Counted from the stretch's first letter, positions 18,159 to 26,845 are shown. The stretch: DNA of 64,000 bases from Kaistella montana (GCF_024436175.1 NZ_JANFQP010000002.1:682001-746000), one strand, 5' to 3'. Numbers and translations are program-made. Notes: generated by a model from the sequence alone, not told the origin.

Positions 18159-18569
18159 TTAGTGATGATTGAGTTGAGGTTGTTCGTCGTGATTGATCGT
18201 TACGGTCGTTTGAGGATATTTTTCTCGGATAAACTCCGCGATTTTCTCAGCCGAATATACTGATCGGTGTTGTCCGCCGGTGCAACCGAAATTGATTTGA
18301 AGATTCTCAAAACCACGAGCTAGATAGTCGTCAATATTAATGGAAACAAGGCTTTTCACCAATTCCAAAAATTGGGGCATTTGGGTTTGAGTTTCTAGAT
18401 AATCCTGTACGCCGATGTCGCAGCCGGTTTGTTGTTTATATTCTTCGATTCTTCCGGGGTTCAAAATTCCTCGACAATCGAAAGCAAAACCGCCACCGTT
18501 GCCGGTATTATCTTTTGGGATTCCGCCTTTTTTGTAAGAAAAACTATGGATTTCTATGGTAAGACTCAT
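18159..18569 (-). CDS. Stand-alone RapZ C-terminal domain protein
   Basis: A 136-residue protein that corresponds to the C-terminal half of RapZ (YvcJ), without the N-terminal kinase-like P-loop domain. Matching features are HSFSYKKGGIP, the FDCRGILNPGR segment, TGCDIGVQDYL and the strongly conserved GCTGGQHRSV at residues 95-104. In E. coli the C-terminal domain of RapZ binds glucosamine-6-phosphate and RNA. Here the domain lies between an AmgK-like kinase and a MurU-like enzyme, so an amino-sugar sensing role is a reasonable inference. The extreme C-terminus (DEQPQLNHH) is His/Gln-rich and probably flexible. Confidence 0.9.
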   Translation of the reverse strand: MSLTIEIHSFSYKKGGIPKDNTGNGGGFAFDCRGILNPGRIEEYKQQTGCDIGVQDYLETQTQMPQFLELVKSLVSINIDDYLARGFENLQINFGCTGGQHRSVYSAEKIAEFIREKYPQTTVTINHDEQPQLNHH

Positions 18570-18623
18570 TTATTATTTTTTATTTTTAAGACTTTAAGGA
18601 ATTATTCTTTTAAAATTAATTTC

Positions 18624-19643
18624 TTAATGGTTCATTAAAGTTTCAATTTTATTCTGAACTGTTTCAGATTTCAGTTCTGTAATTAGTTTTTTCAACTCTG
18701 GGAAATTTTCCATTTCTTCCCAATGATTTGAAAAATAGTAGAGATTTTCAATTCCCTGATCCAAGCTTTTCAGAAAATGAGGTTTCCGCTGTATTAATCC
18801 TCGAAAACCATAAGCGCCTAAAACCTGCATAAATCTGATCAATTGAATCGGTTTTACCGATTTTTTTAGTTGAGATTGGGTTTCTTGGTTTTCCCAAAGA
18901 GAGAAATAAAACGCCAACATTTCATCTTTAAATTCTTCTGGAAAATTGGCTTTTGCTTGGAATAAAAATGAAATAACATCGTACATCAAAGGTCCCTTCA
19001 TCGCTGATTGGTAATCGATGAAATATACTTCGTCATCGCTGTTAACCATGATATTTCTCGCTTGAAAATCGCGAATCATCAAACCTTTTGGAGTGGAATT
19101 TTCCAATATTTCGGTTAGTTTTCTGAATTCTTTCAGCAAAGAAGATTTGTGATAAGGAATTTCTAAAACATCTGCGATGAAGCTTTTGAAATAAAACAAA
19201 TCGTTGGTAATCGGCAGTTCATCGTAATTTTCGTATTCAAAAGTTTTTGAATAATCAATTTGGTTTTCGGTTTTGGTTTGCAACACGAAAAGTTTCGTCA
19301 AAGTTTGTTTTACCAAAGCTTTCACACGATCAGAAAGTCCTTCTTTTTCGATGATTTCTGATATTGTATTTTCACCCAAGAATTCCTGAATATACAATTT
19401 TCGATCTCCAGAAATGCTGAAAATTTGAGGAGTATTCAGTTTTAATTCAGAAAAAACCTTAGAGAAATAATAAAAACTCTCATTTTCAGGGAGATTTTCG
19501 TTGTAAGTGATGATGAATTTTCGATTGGAATTTTCGCCGACAAAGTTTTGTCTTGCCGAACCACTTTGGGCTAAAGAATAAAAATCTGCTGATTTTCCGC
19601 CAATATAATCTTCGAAAAAAAGTTTTGCGTTTTCCATGCTCAT
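18624..19643 (-). CDS. AmgK-like anomeric MurNAc/GlcNAc kinase (APH fold)
   Basis: A 339-residue kinase of the aminoglycoside phosphotransferase fold. The catalytic loop is RDFQARN at residues 191-197 (D192 as base), and the metal-binding DYQ begins at D210. The R-D-F-Q/H-x-R-N form is typical of AmgK-type sugar kinases, which make MurNAc-1-phosphate during peptidoglycan recycling. The two genes after it (RapZ-C, MurU-like) support this. The start may be the ATG at 19643 or the one at 19637. A minus-strand TATATTTG box at 19658-19651 lies just upstream. It is first in the operon, divergent from xrtF with only about 50 bp between start codons. Confidence 0.88.
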   Translation of the reverse strand: MSMENAKLFFEDYIGGKSADFYSLAQSGSARQNFVGENSNRKFIITYNENLPENESFYYFSKVFSELKLNTPQIFSISGDRKLYIQEFLGENTISEIIEKEGLSDRVKALVKQTLTKLFVLQTKTENQIDYSKTFEYENYDELPITNDLFYFKSFIADVLEIPYHKSSLLKEFRKLTEILENSTPKGLMIRDFQARNIMVNSDDEVYFIDYQSAMKGPLMYDVISFLFQAKANFPEEFKDEMLAFYFSLWENQETQSQLKKSVKPIQLIRFMQVLGAYGFRGLIQRKPHFLKSLDQGIENLYYFSNHWEEMENFPELKKLITELKSETVQNKIETLMNH

Positions 19644-19650
19644 ACTTTTA

Positions 19651-19658
19651 CAAATATA
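19651..19658 (-). promoter_or_regulatory. -7 box of the amgK-like operon
   Basis: TATATTTG on the minus strand lies 7 nt before the ATG at 19643 and 13 nt before the one at 19637. No good -33 element is visible. Confidence 0.45.
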
Positions 19659-19682
19659 ATGAAAATTGATTTTTTAAAATTA

Positions 19683-19690
19683 TATATTTG
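19683..19690 (+). promoter_or_regulatory. -7 box of xrtF
   Basis: TATATTTG lies exactly 4 nt before the ATG at 19695, which would make the transcript leaderless. It is divergent from the amgK-like box, with 24 bp between them. It favours the internal ATG over the upstream one at 19659, which lies before the box. Confidence 0.5.
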
Positions 19691-19694
19691 CTAT

Positions 19695-20237
19695 ATGTTC
19701 AACGACTTCAAACCGGTTCTGAAAATCCTTTTGCGCTTCATTATCATTTATGTGGTGATGGTTTTGGGATATCAGTTTTACCTTAATAAGTTCCATCATT
19801 CGGGTTTGGATCCGGTTTCGGTTTGGGTTGCAGAACAGACGGGTTTTGTGCAGAATATTTTGGGATATCCGTCGCAAATTGTTCATGGAACGCCTGGGAA
19901 GGAAACTGCGTGGTTTTATGTTGCCGGAAAATATGTTTCTAGAATGGTTGAAGGTTGTAATGCGATTTCGGTGATGATCCTTTTCTTGGCTTTTATATTT
20001 GCGTTTTATAAAGGAACGAAAACCTTTGTCTTTGCGGGATTAGGACTACTTTTTCTTCACTTGATGAATGTGCTGAGAATTGCCGGGCTTAATATTCTTT
20101 TAAGGGAAATGCCACAATATTCGAAAATCGGACATGATTACTTATTTCCCGCCATTATTTATGGTAGCGTCGTGTTGCTTTGGTTGATTTGGATTAAATT
20201 TTTTGCATTAAAGGATACAGGTAATGAAAATTCTTAA
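19695..20237 (+). CDS. xrtF: Exosortase family protein XrtF
   Basis: A 180-residue polytopic membrane protein of the exosortase/archaeosortase superfamily, XrtF type. The catalytic triad residues are visible: Cys88 in MVEGCNAIS, Arg128 in MNVLRIAGLN and His147 in KIGHDYLFP. About six hydrophobic segments are present, the first at residues 11-28. The open frame starts 36 bp upstream at 19659, but the ATG at 19695 fits both the promoter box and the hydrophobic start better. Exosortases cleave and reattach proteins with a C-terminal sorting tag, but no such tagged protein is visible in this window. The last 14 nt overlap the next gene. Confidence 0.9.
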   Translation: MFNDFKPVLKILLRFIIIYVVMVLGYQFYLNKFHHSGLDPVSVWVAEQTGFVQNILGYPSQIVHGTPGKETAWFYVAGKYVSRMVEGCNAISVMILFLAFIFAFYKGTKTFVFAGLGLLFLHLMNVLRIAGLNILLREMPQYSKIGHDYLFPAIIYGSVVLLWLIWIKFFALKDTGNENS

Positions 20238-20658
20238 TTGGATCATCGTTATCTTAGGAATCTTCGGATTAATCGGAGTCCGAATGATGGAAGATCGTTT
20301 GTTTTATGATCCTTTTCTGGATTATTTTCACCTCGCCAACAAGGATGCAACTTTCCCTGATTTCGATTTGATTCCATTGATTTTAAACTATTTGTTCCGG
20401 TTTTTGCTCAATTTGATTTTGTCGGCAGTTGTCGTGCATTTTATTTTTAAAAATAAGCAATGGACGGTTCAGGCGATGGTTTTGATGCTGATTGTTTTCG
20501 TCATTACTTTTCCGCTTTATCTGTATGCTATCAGTACGAAATTTGAAATCGGGTATCTTTTCTCGTTTTATATGCGAAGATTTGTAATTCAGCCATTGAT
20601 TTTATTGCTCATCATTCCGATGTTTTATTATCGAAAACAAGCATTGAGTAAATCTTAG
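20224..20658 (+). CDS. Exosortase F system-associated membrane protein
   Basis: A 144-residue membrane protein with four hydrophobic segments (about 5-20, 50-75, 82-105 and 118-135). It has the RMMEDRLFYDPFLDYF motif that I associate with the partner protein always found next to XrtF. Its start overlaps the end of xrtF by 14 nt, so the two are translationally coupled. Its biochemical role is not known. A chaperone or substrate-presenting role for XrtF would be inference. Its stop codon overlaps that of the convergent cation transporter gene by a few bases. Confidence 0.87.
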   Translation: MKILNWIIVILGIFGLIGVRMMEDRLFYDPFLDYFHLANKDATFPDFDLIPLILNYLFRFLLNLILSAVVVHFIFKNKQWTVQAMVLMLIVFVITFPLYLYAISTKFEIGYLFSFYMRRFVIQPLILLLIIPMFYYRKQALSKS

Positions 20659-21662
20659 GATAGAAGGCTTTCGTCATGCTTTTGCTCTTGCGAAATGTTT
20701 TCTGCATTCCAATTTATTTTTCCTATAAAATCGTACTGTCTTACCGGACATTCGGAAAGTTGACAAATCTTACAAGAGAAAGGTTTACAGTCATCTAAAT
20801 GGAAATTAAATTCAATGAATCTGTCGGAATTCGCTGCGATGGTTTTATACACTTCCTCCATTTCCTCATGTGCTTTTCTAAGTTCGTAATACCACGGTAA
20901 AGTAAGGTGCGCATCGATGTGGAGACCGCTTCCGTGTTGTTGAATTCTGGTATTGTGAATGTCGATCCATTCTGTTTTTCGGTTTTTAGTAAGAATTTCA
21001 GAAAGTCTGGTAAGCATTCCAAGATCGGCTTCATCCATGATTCCACTTAAAGCTTTTCGGATGATTTTGTAACCTACGAAGATGATGTATCCACCAAAAA
21101 CAAGCGCTACAGCTGCATCAATCCAAAAAATTTTAGTGAAATAGACCAAAAGCAAACTCATCACAACACCCAAAGTGGTGATGGTATCGCTTTGCAAATG
21201 TTTCCCAGAACTCTGTAAAACTAAAGAATTCTGCTGAATTCCTTTCTTTACGGAGATATACCCCATCAAATAGTTTATTCCCGCAGTTAAAGCGACGATA
21301 AGCATTCCCCAATCCAATTTTTTGGGAATATTTCCATGTAAAAGCGAATCAACAGCCTGTACAATGATGATGACTCCGGCAAAAATAATTAGCGCACCCT
21401 CAACTCCGGAAGTTACAAATTCAACCTTTCCGTGACCATAAGGATGGTCCTCATCTTTAGGTTTTGCAGCAAGATAAAGCGAATAAAGCCCCATAAAACC
21501 TGCAACAATATTCACAATGCTTTCCATCGCATCTGAAAATACGGCATCTGAATTGGTGAGATGCCAAGCGACTAATTTGCCGATGAAAAGGACGATCCCG
21601 ATTATGGCAACGGTTTTTTGAAACGTGAAATTACTTTTTGGTGAGTTCGGATTTTCCGACAT
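20655..21662 (-). CDS. Cation diffusion facilitator transporter with Cys-rich tail
   Basis: A 335-residue metal/proton antiporter of the CDF family, which exports Zn, Fe, Mn or related divalent ions. The membrane part (about residues 15-205) has the metal-site motifs FSDAMES in TM2 and HLQSDTITT in TM5, and the loop HPYGHGKVE. The cytoplasmic C-terminal domain follows (about 210-300). It ends in a Cys-rich stretch (DDCKPFSCKICQLSEC), unusual for the family and possibly an extra metal site. The gene is transcribed toward xrtF. It is separated from asd upstream by the asd terminator. Confidence 0.92.
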   Translation of the reverse strand: MSENPNSPKSNFTFQKTVAIIGIVLFIGKLVAWHLTNSDAVFSDAMESIVNIVAGFMGLYSLYLAAKPKDEDHPYGHGKVEFVTSGVEGALIIFAGVIIIVQAVDSLLHGNIPKKLDWGMLIVALTAGINYLMGYISVKKGIQQNSLVLQSSGKHLQSDTITTLGVVMSLLLVYFTKIFWIDAAVALVFGGYIIFVGYKIIRKALSGIMDEADLGMLTRLSEILTKNRKTEWIDIHNTRIQQHGSGLHIDAHLTLPWYYELRKAHEEMEEVYKTIAANSDRFIEFNFHLDDCKPFSCKICQLSECPVRQYDFIGKINWNAENISQEQKHDESLLS

Positions 21663-21711
21663 GTTGTTCGATTAAATTAATTATGATTGTTTGATGCGTC
21701 TAATAAATAAA

Positions 21712-21736
21712 AAATGCTCAGAAATCTGAGCATTTA
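21712..21736 (-). terminator. Terminator after asd
   Basis: A perfect 10-bp stem (21712-21721 with 21726-21735) has a 4-nt loop. On the minus strand it is followed by a T-rich tract. It lies 3 bp after the asd stop codon. Confidence 0.88.
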
Positions 21737-21738
21737 TC

Positions 21739-22731
21739 TTAAATGAGTTTATTTTGTAAGAGGTATTCTGCGATTTGCACAGCGTTGGTAGCTGCTCCTT
21801 TTCGGAGGTTATCGGCGACAATCCACAAATTAAGTGTTTTGGTTTGTGAAGGATCACGGCGTATTCTTCCGACAAAAACTTCGTCTTTTCCTTCGGAATA
21901 AAGCGGCATCGGATAGATCTTGTTTTTCACATCATCCATCACCACAACTCCTGGAGTTTCAGAGAGTATTTTACGGATTTCATCCAAATCGAAATCATTT
22001 TCAAATTCGATATTTACACTTTCAGAATGACCACCTTGAACCGGTACCCGAACTGCAGTTGCAGTAAGGTTGAAACTGTCATCACCCATGATCTTTTTAG
22101 GTTCAGTCATTAGTTTCAATTCTTCTTTGGTGTAATCGTCATCCGCGAAAACGTCGCAATGAGGAAGTGCATTTTTGAAGATTTCGTAAGGATAAGCCAT
22201 TTCTGAGCCTTGGTTTCCGTTGATTTCTGCGTTGAGCTGATCTACGGCTTTTTTTCCGGTTCCTGTTACCGATTGATAAGTGGAAACCACAACTCTTTTC
22301 AAGTTGTATTTTTTATTTAAAGGATGTAAAACCATCACCAACTGAATGGTTGAGCAGTTTGGATTGGCAATAATTTTATCTTCTTTAGTAAGGATATCTG
22401 CATTGATTTCCGGAACTACCAATCTTTTGTCGGGCATCATTCTCCAAGCTGAAGAATTGTCGATTACCGTAGTTCCTGCTTCTGCAAATTTGGGTGCAAA
22501 CTCTAAAGAAGTAGTGCCACCTGCTGAAAAAAGCGCAATTTCCGGTTTCATATCAATGGCAGTTTGCATGGAAACGATGGAATATTCCTTTCCTTTAAAA
22601 CTGATTTTTTTACCGACTGATTTTTCCGAAGCAACCGGAATCAGTTCTGTTACGGGGAAGTATCTTTCTTCCAATACTTTCAACATCACTTGGCCCACCA
22701 TACCTGTGGCGCCTACGACAGCTATTTTCAT
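21739..22731 (-). CDS. asd: Aspartate-semialdehyde dehydrogenase
   Basis: This 330-residue cytoplasmic enzyme reduces aspartyl phosphate to aspartate semialdehyde with NADPH, the branch point to lysine/diaminopimelate, threonine and methionine. The NADP-binding GATGMVGQ is at residues 7-14. The catalytic Cys126 is in NPNCSTIQ, and the active-site His is in VQGGHSES. Length and motifs are normal for the bacterial enzyme. It starts 28 bp after the small membrane protein gene, with no clear promoter in between, so the two may be co-transcribed. A strong terminator follows. Confidence 0.97.
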   Translation of the reverse strand: MKIAVVGATGMVGQVMLKVLEERYFPVTELIPVASEKSVGKKISFKGKEYSIVSMQTAIDMKPEIALFSAGGTTSLEFAPKFAEAGTTVIDNSSAWRMMPDKRLVVPEINADILTKEDKIIANPNCSTIQLVMVLHPLNKKYNLKRVVVSTYQSVTGTGKKAVDQLNAEINGNQGSEMAYPYEIFKNALPHCDVFADDDYTKEELKLMTEPKKIMGDDSFNLTATAVRVPVQGGHSESVNIEFENDFDLDEIRKILSETPGVVVMDDVKNKIYPMPLYSEGKDEVFVGRIRRDPSQTKTLNLWIVADNLRKGAATNAVQIAEYLLQNKLI

Positions 22732-22759
22732 TATTTTGATAAAAAATTAAAGGTGAAAT

Positions 22760-23197
22760 TTAGGCTCCAAAAAGACGAGTCCATTGAAAAGCCCAAAGCA
22801 TCAAAGCAATGGCCACAAAGCCAAGAATTACCCAGCTCATTTTCAAAGTATCGTTGGTTTTGAATTTTTTGTTTAGAATGGTCAGCAATACTGCTGCAAT
22901 GATCATCGCGGTTGGATGTTCTACATAAGTATTTCTGGAAACGGCATCTTTCATTAATGTTCCTGCTTCTTTGGCTGCTTTAAACCCAGGAGAGAAGAAG
23001 AACAACATTACCAAACCGATTAAAGCCTGGGTGTGAAAGAAGATCATGGTGAAAAGGGTAGATTTTCTAAGAAGTTTAGAAATTTTCCCGGAATATCCGA
23101 ACATTGTGAGAAGTAAAGCTACTACGAACACGGCAGTTGCCAATAAGATTAAATAAGCAAAGCCACGGTGTGCCTGAAGCATAATGTTGAAATCCAT
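22760..23197 (-). CDS. Conserved four-helix membrane protein, possibly haem-binding
   Basis: A 145-residue inner membrane protein with four hydrophobic helices (about residues 10-35, 47-70, 92-108 and 120-140). Histidines sit at membrane positions in helix 1 (LQAHRGFAY) and helix 2 (IFFHTQALI), with a third in the EHPTAM segment before helix 3. Such His placement resembles b-type cytochrome proteins, and I recall relatives labelled cytochrome B in flavobacteria. Haem binding is inference only. A TATCTTTG box on the minus strand at 23227-23220 lies 22 nt before the ATG. It is possibly co-transcribed with asd. Confidence 0.75.
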   Translation of the reverse strand: MDFNIMLQAHRGFAYLILLATAVFVVALLLTMFGYSGKISKLLRKSTLFTMIFFHTQALIGLVMLFFFSPGFKAAKEAGTLMKDAVSRNTYVEHPTAMIIAAVLLTILNKKFKTNDTLKMSWVILGFVAIALMLWAFQWTRLFGA

Positions 23198-23231
23198 AAT
23201 GATAATTTTTAGTTGGTTACAAAGATATAAA

Positions 23232-23256
23232 AAATCCCGACTGATAGCCGGGATTT
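23232..23256 (-). terminator. Terminator after the TonB receptor gene
   Basis: AAATCCCG (23232-23239) pairs with CGGGATTT (23249-23256) around a 9-nt loop. On the minus strand a run of Ts follows. Confidence 0.82.
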
Positions 23257-23279
23257 AGAGTATTATAAGATTTAATTTC

Positions 23280-25751
23280 TTAGAAAGTATAACTAACAGA
23301 AGCATTCCAAGTTCTTCCGAAACCGAAATAAACTTCGTTGTTTTTGTTAACACCATTCCAGTTATTAGCACTATTAGCATCTGCTGCAATGTTGGTTCTC
23401 GATTCAGCGATGTAAGTTTTATCTAATAAGTTGTTTACATTCACTCTTAATTTAAGAGATTTTTTCCACATAAAACTTGCTCCAAGATCAAATAGACCAT
23501 AATCAGGTAATTTAATAGCTTGTGCGCCGTCGTTTGTAGTCCTGTTTTGTGGTTCAAAAGCAGAATACAAGTTACTTGCATGTCTGTATTGAGCATCAAA
23601 ATTAAACCAGTCGGTAACTTTGAAGTCTGCTCCTAATGCTGCAGTAAATTGTGCTGCATCACCTACTTTCACACCGTCAAGATATAGGGTTTGAGTACCT
23701 ACAACTGCATTAGTATTATCGTCAATAAATGTTGCTGTAGGGTTTCCTTTGTAGAACCAGTCTCCGATTGAAAGCATACCGTTAACAGTAACAAATTGTG
23801 CTGGTTTTACATTGAAATCTAATTCAATTCCTCTGTGTACCTCTTGGATTCCCAACATGTTAGCAACATAAGAAATATTATTTACTCTAGAAGTAACTCT
23901 TCTGTAGATATCATCCCAAGATGTTGAGTACAAGTTTAAGTTCGCGTTGAATATTGCAGATCTAAAACCATAACCTACTTCGAATGAAGTAATTTTCTCA
24001 TTAGTTAAATCAGGGTTTACATCATTTCTGTTGTTTAAGAAAACAGCTCCGAAGAAAGGTTGTCTTTCATAGTATCCAGCGTTTACAAATACGTTATGGT
24101 TTTCGTTAATATTGTAGTTTGCACCACCTTTAACGTTGAATCCAACTAAATCAACTTTTTCGCTTTCCTGCTCAGCTGGAGTAAACAACATATAGTCGAT
24201 TCTCTGGAAGCCTTGGTTGGAAACTGATCCTTGAACAAATGCCGATAATGCATCGTTGGTATATTCTACCTGCCCGAAACCACCGATCCAGTTTACAATT
24301 CCATCGTTGCTGTAAGCCATTTGATCTTTAATATCGTTGGTTTTACCTCCGAAAGGATTCCAGCTTGCAGATGCACCGAATGTATTGGTAATGCGATTTG
24401 GTTTATTGTTGACGTTAGAATTATCTGTATAACCTCTATTTCCTAGTAAATCGCTTACGATTCTGTAGTGCATACCATCGTATCTTCTAGCATCAACACC
24501 AACAGTAGCATTAATATTTTCGCTGAATTTATGATTTAAGCTAGAGATAATACCATACCAGTTGTGAGAATTGATTGAAGATCTTCTGATAAGTCCATTT
24601 CTTCTATTACCATCTGCTTCGAATGGATTAGCATCAACTGCACCAAAGTCAGCAACAGCGCCTCCTTGGTTCCATTTTACGATGTCATCAAAACGAATTA
24701 ATCCGTCTGCAGTTCTAGGAAGTGCGGTGTAAGATTTGTTGTCAATACCTCCAGCATCACCAGTACCACCACCTCTACCGAAAGAAGCGTAAACAACTGA
24801 GTTTAATTTAGTAGCGTCATTAATATTCCAATCCCAGTTCAAAGACATTACTGGTTTATGGTAATAATTTCTTGTCATAGAATATTCTTCACCATTTAAA
24901 TATCCCCAGTTTTGGTTATATTTTCTGTTTGGTTCGTCTTCAGTACCCCCATATTTAATATGATCGGAGATTTTAGATTGAAAAGATCTTTGGTTGTGCC
25001 ATTGTGGTGCACCAGTAATGGTAAATTGTAAATCGTGAGTAGCGTTTGGTTTGAATCCAAGTGCGAAGTAGTAGTTGTAGCCTTCGAATTCAGTTCCGTC
25101 AGCATACATTGATCCTGCAGTTCTACTCATTAAGAAAGATGAAGACCATCCTTTGTCTGATTTCCCTGTGTTGTAAGAAAATAAAGCCTTGTGATAGCCA
25201 TCGTTTCCTACACCAACAGTTACGTTTCCTTGTCTTTTCTTGTCTGCAGCTCTTGTCAAAACGTTAATTGTTCCACCAACAGATGCAATTGCTAATTTTG
25301 AAGATCCAAGACCTCTTTGTACTTGCATTGCAGAAGTTACATCAGAAAGCCCCGCCCAGTTAGACCAATAAACAGCACCATTTTCCATGTCGTTTACAGG
25401 AACCCCATTGATCATTACCGCAGTGTTTCTCTGATCAAAACCTCTTACGTTAATTCTGGAATCACCAAAACCACCGCCACCTTTAGTAGCGTACACAGAA
25501 GGTGTCGTATTTAGGATTTCAGGGAATTCCTGATTTCCTAGTCTTTCAACGATTTGTGCTTCTTTAATTGTAGAAACTGCCACTGGAGTTTTTCTGTCTT
25601 TCGCGATGTCAGCAACACCTGTTAGAACAACCTGCTCAATGTTTTTCTCTCTGCCCACAGTGTCATTCACAGATTGTGCATAATAAACACTTGCTGTAGA
25701 TAGTGTAAGAACTACCGTAAGCATCGATTTTTTCAAAGGTTTGAAATTCAT
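23280..25751 (-). CDS. TonB-dependent outer membrane receptor
   Basis: An 823-residue receptor starting at the ATG 25751. The frame extends 23 codons further, but only this start gives a normal signal peptide (MNFKPLKKSMLTVVLTLSTASVYYAQ). A TonB-box-like NIEQVVLTG follows, then the plug domain (about residues 50-165, with INVRGFDQRN and the GSSKLAIASVGGTINVLT end) and a beta-barrel ending in Phe (SVSYTF). There is no carboxypeptidase-like N-domain and no SusD partner, so a small ligand such as a siderophore, metal complex or vitamin is more likely than a glycan. It has its own terminator, and a TATTTTTG box at 25801-25794 on the minus strand. Confidence 0.92.
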   Translation of the reverse strand: MNFKPLKKSMLTVVLTLSTASVYYAQSVNDTVGREKNIEQVVLTGVADIAKDRKTPVAVSTIKEAQIVERLGNQEFPEILNTTPSVYATKGGGGFGDSRINVRGFDQRNTAVMINGVPVNDMENGAVYWSNWAGLSDVTSAMQVQRGLGSSKLAIASVGGTINVLTRAADKKRQGNVTVGVGNDGYHKALFSYNTGKSDKGWSSSFLMSRTAGSMYADGTEFEGYNYYFALGFKPNATHDLQFTITGAPQWHNQRSFQSKISDHIKYGGTEDEPNRKYNQNWGYLNGEEYSMTRNYYHKPVMSLNWDWNINDATKLNSVVYASFGRGGGTGDAGGIDNKSYTALPRTADGLIRFDDIVKWNQGGAVADFGAVDANPFEADGNRRNGLIRRSSINSHNWYGIISSLNHKFSENINATVGVDARRYDGMHYRIVSDLLGNRGYTDNSNVNNKPNRITNTFGASASWNPFGGKTNDIKDQMAYSNDGIVNWIGGFGQVEYTNDALSAFVQGSVSNQGFQRIDYMLFTPAEQESEKVDLVGFNVKGGANYNINENHNVFVNAGYYERQPFFGAVFLNNRNDVNPDLTNEKITSFEVGYGFRSAIFNANLNLYSTSWDDIYRRVTSRVNNISYVANMLGIQEVHRGIELDFNVKPAQFVTVNGMLSIGDWFYKGNPTATFIDDNTNAVVGTQTLYLDGVKVGDAAQFTAALGADFKVTDWFNFDAQYRHASNLYSAFEPQNRTTNDGAQAIKLPDYGLFDLGASFMWKKSLKLRVNVNNLLDKTYIAESRTNIAADANSANNWNGVNKNNEVYFGFGRTWNASVSYTF

Positions 25752-25983
25752 TTTTTTGATTATAGATTGGTTTATAAATTTTCTTTGATGGCGCAAAAAT
25801 ATGATAAATAAATTTAACATTGATTAACAAATTGTTAATTTTTGAAATATTGCCTTTTTATGGTGTATCGCATTGGTATTTAATGGCTTAAATGGGCATT
25901 TTTTATTAAGCTGTCTGCTTTGTGTTCTGTTAAATTATAAAAAAAAGCCAAAAAAACATTAGTGGATGCATAAAATAACATTT

Positions 25984-26844
25984 CTATTTCACTGCTTTCA
26001 AACTTAAATCCATGTTTTCTGCTGAATGGGTAAGTGCGCCTGCCGAAATAAAGGTAACGCCAGTTGATGCCACATCTTTTAGCATATCGCGAGTGATGCC
26101 GCCCGATGCTTCGCTTTCGCATTGTCCGTTAATAATTTCCACGGCTTTCTTCATCGTCGGTACATCCATATTGTCCAGCATAATGCGGTCTGCTTTGGCT
26201 TTAAGGGCTTCTTTAACTTCGTCAAGATTGCGCGTTTCCACCTCGATTTTCAGCTTCAATTTGTTTGTTTTCACATAATCTTTTGCCATTTTCACGGCCT
26301 TTGTGATGCTTCCGTTGTAATCTATATGATTGTCTTTCAGCATGATCATGTCGTAAAGCCCATATCTGTGGTTGGTACCGCCACCAATTGCTACTGCCCA
26401 TTTTTCACAAATTCTAAAATTGGGTGTTGTTTTTCTGGTGTCGAGTAGTTTTGTTTTAGTTCCCAAAAGTCGGGAATCCCAGTCGTGAGTTAAAGTTGCG
26501 ATACCGGACATTCTTTGCATACAGTTCAAAACCAATCTTTCCGTTTGTAGAATCGATCGGGCTTTTCCACTGACAATGAATGCAATATCGCCCACTTTTG
26601 CTGCTTCACCGTCTTTGATGAAGACTTCCACCTTCATGTTTTTATCGAAAGTTTTGAAGATAATTTCAGCCAATTCAACTCCCGCGAGGATGCAATCTTG
26701 CTTCACCAAAAGTTTAGCTTGCTGTTCCAAATCTGCCGGAATCGTCGATAGGGTAGAGTGGTCGCCGTCCTGGATGTCCTCTTCCAGAGCGGATTTTATG
26801 AATTGTTTTAGTGCTTTATCGGTGGTGTAGGGTGGTCTTTTCAT
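25984..26844 (-). CDS. nadC: Nicotinate-nucleotide pyrophosphorylase (carboxylating)
   Basis: This 286-residue enzyme, also called quinolinate phosphoribosyltransferase, makes nicotinate mononucleotide from quinolinate and PRPP in de novo NAD synthesis. Visible family features are the LQTERLVLNCMQRMSGIAT helix, the LDTRKTTP substrate loop, GGGTNHRYGLYD and MLKDNHI. The ASGGITRD and EVETRN segments appear toward the C-terminus. It follows nadB with a 1-bp gap and is the last gene of the nitroreductase-nadB-nadC operon. nadA is not in this window. Confidence 0.97.
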   Translation of the reverse strand: MKRPPYTTDKALKQFIKSALEEDIQDGDHSTLSTIPADLEQQAKLLVKQDCILAGVELAEIIFKTFDKNMKVEVFIKDGEAAKVGDIAFIVSGKARSILQTERLVLNCMQRMSGIATLTHDWDSRLLGTKTKLLDTRKTTPNFRICEKWAVAIGGGTNHRYGLYDMIMLKDNHIDYNGSITKAVKMAKDYVKTNKLKLKIEVETRNLDEVKEALKAKADRIMLDNMDVPTMKKAVEIINGQCESEASGGITRDMLKDVASTGVTFISAGALTHSAENMDLSLKAVK

Positions 26845-26845
26845 A

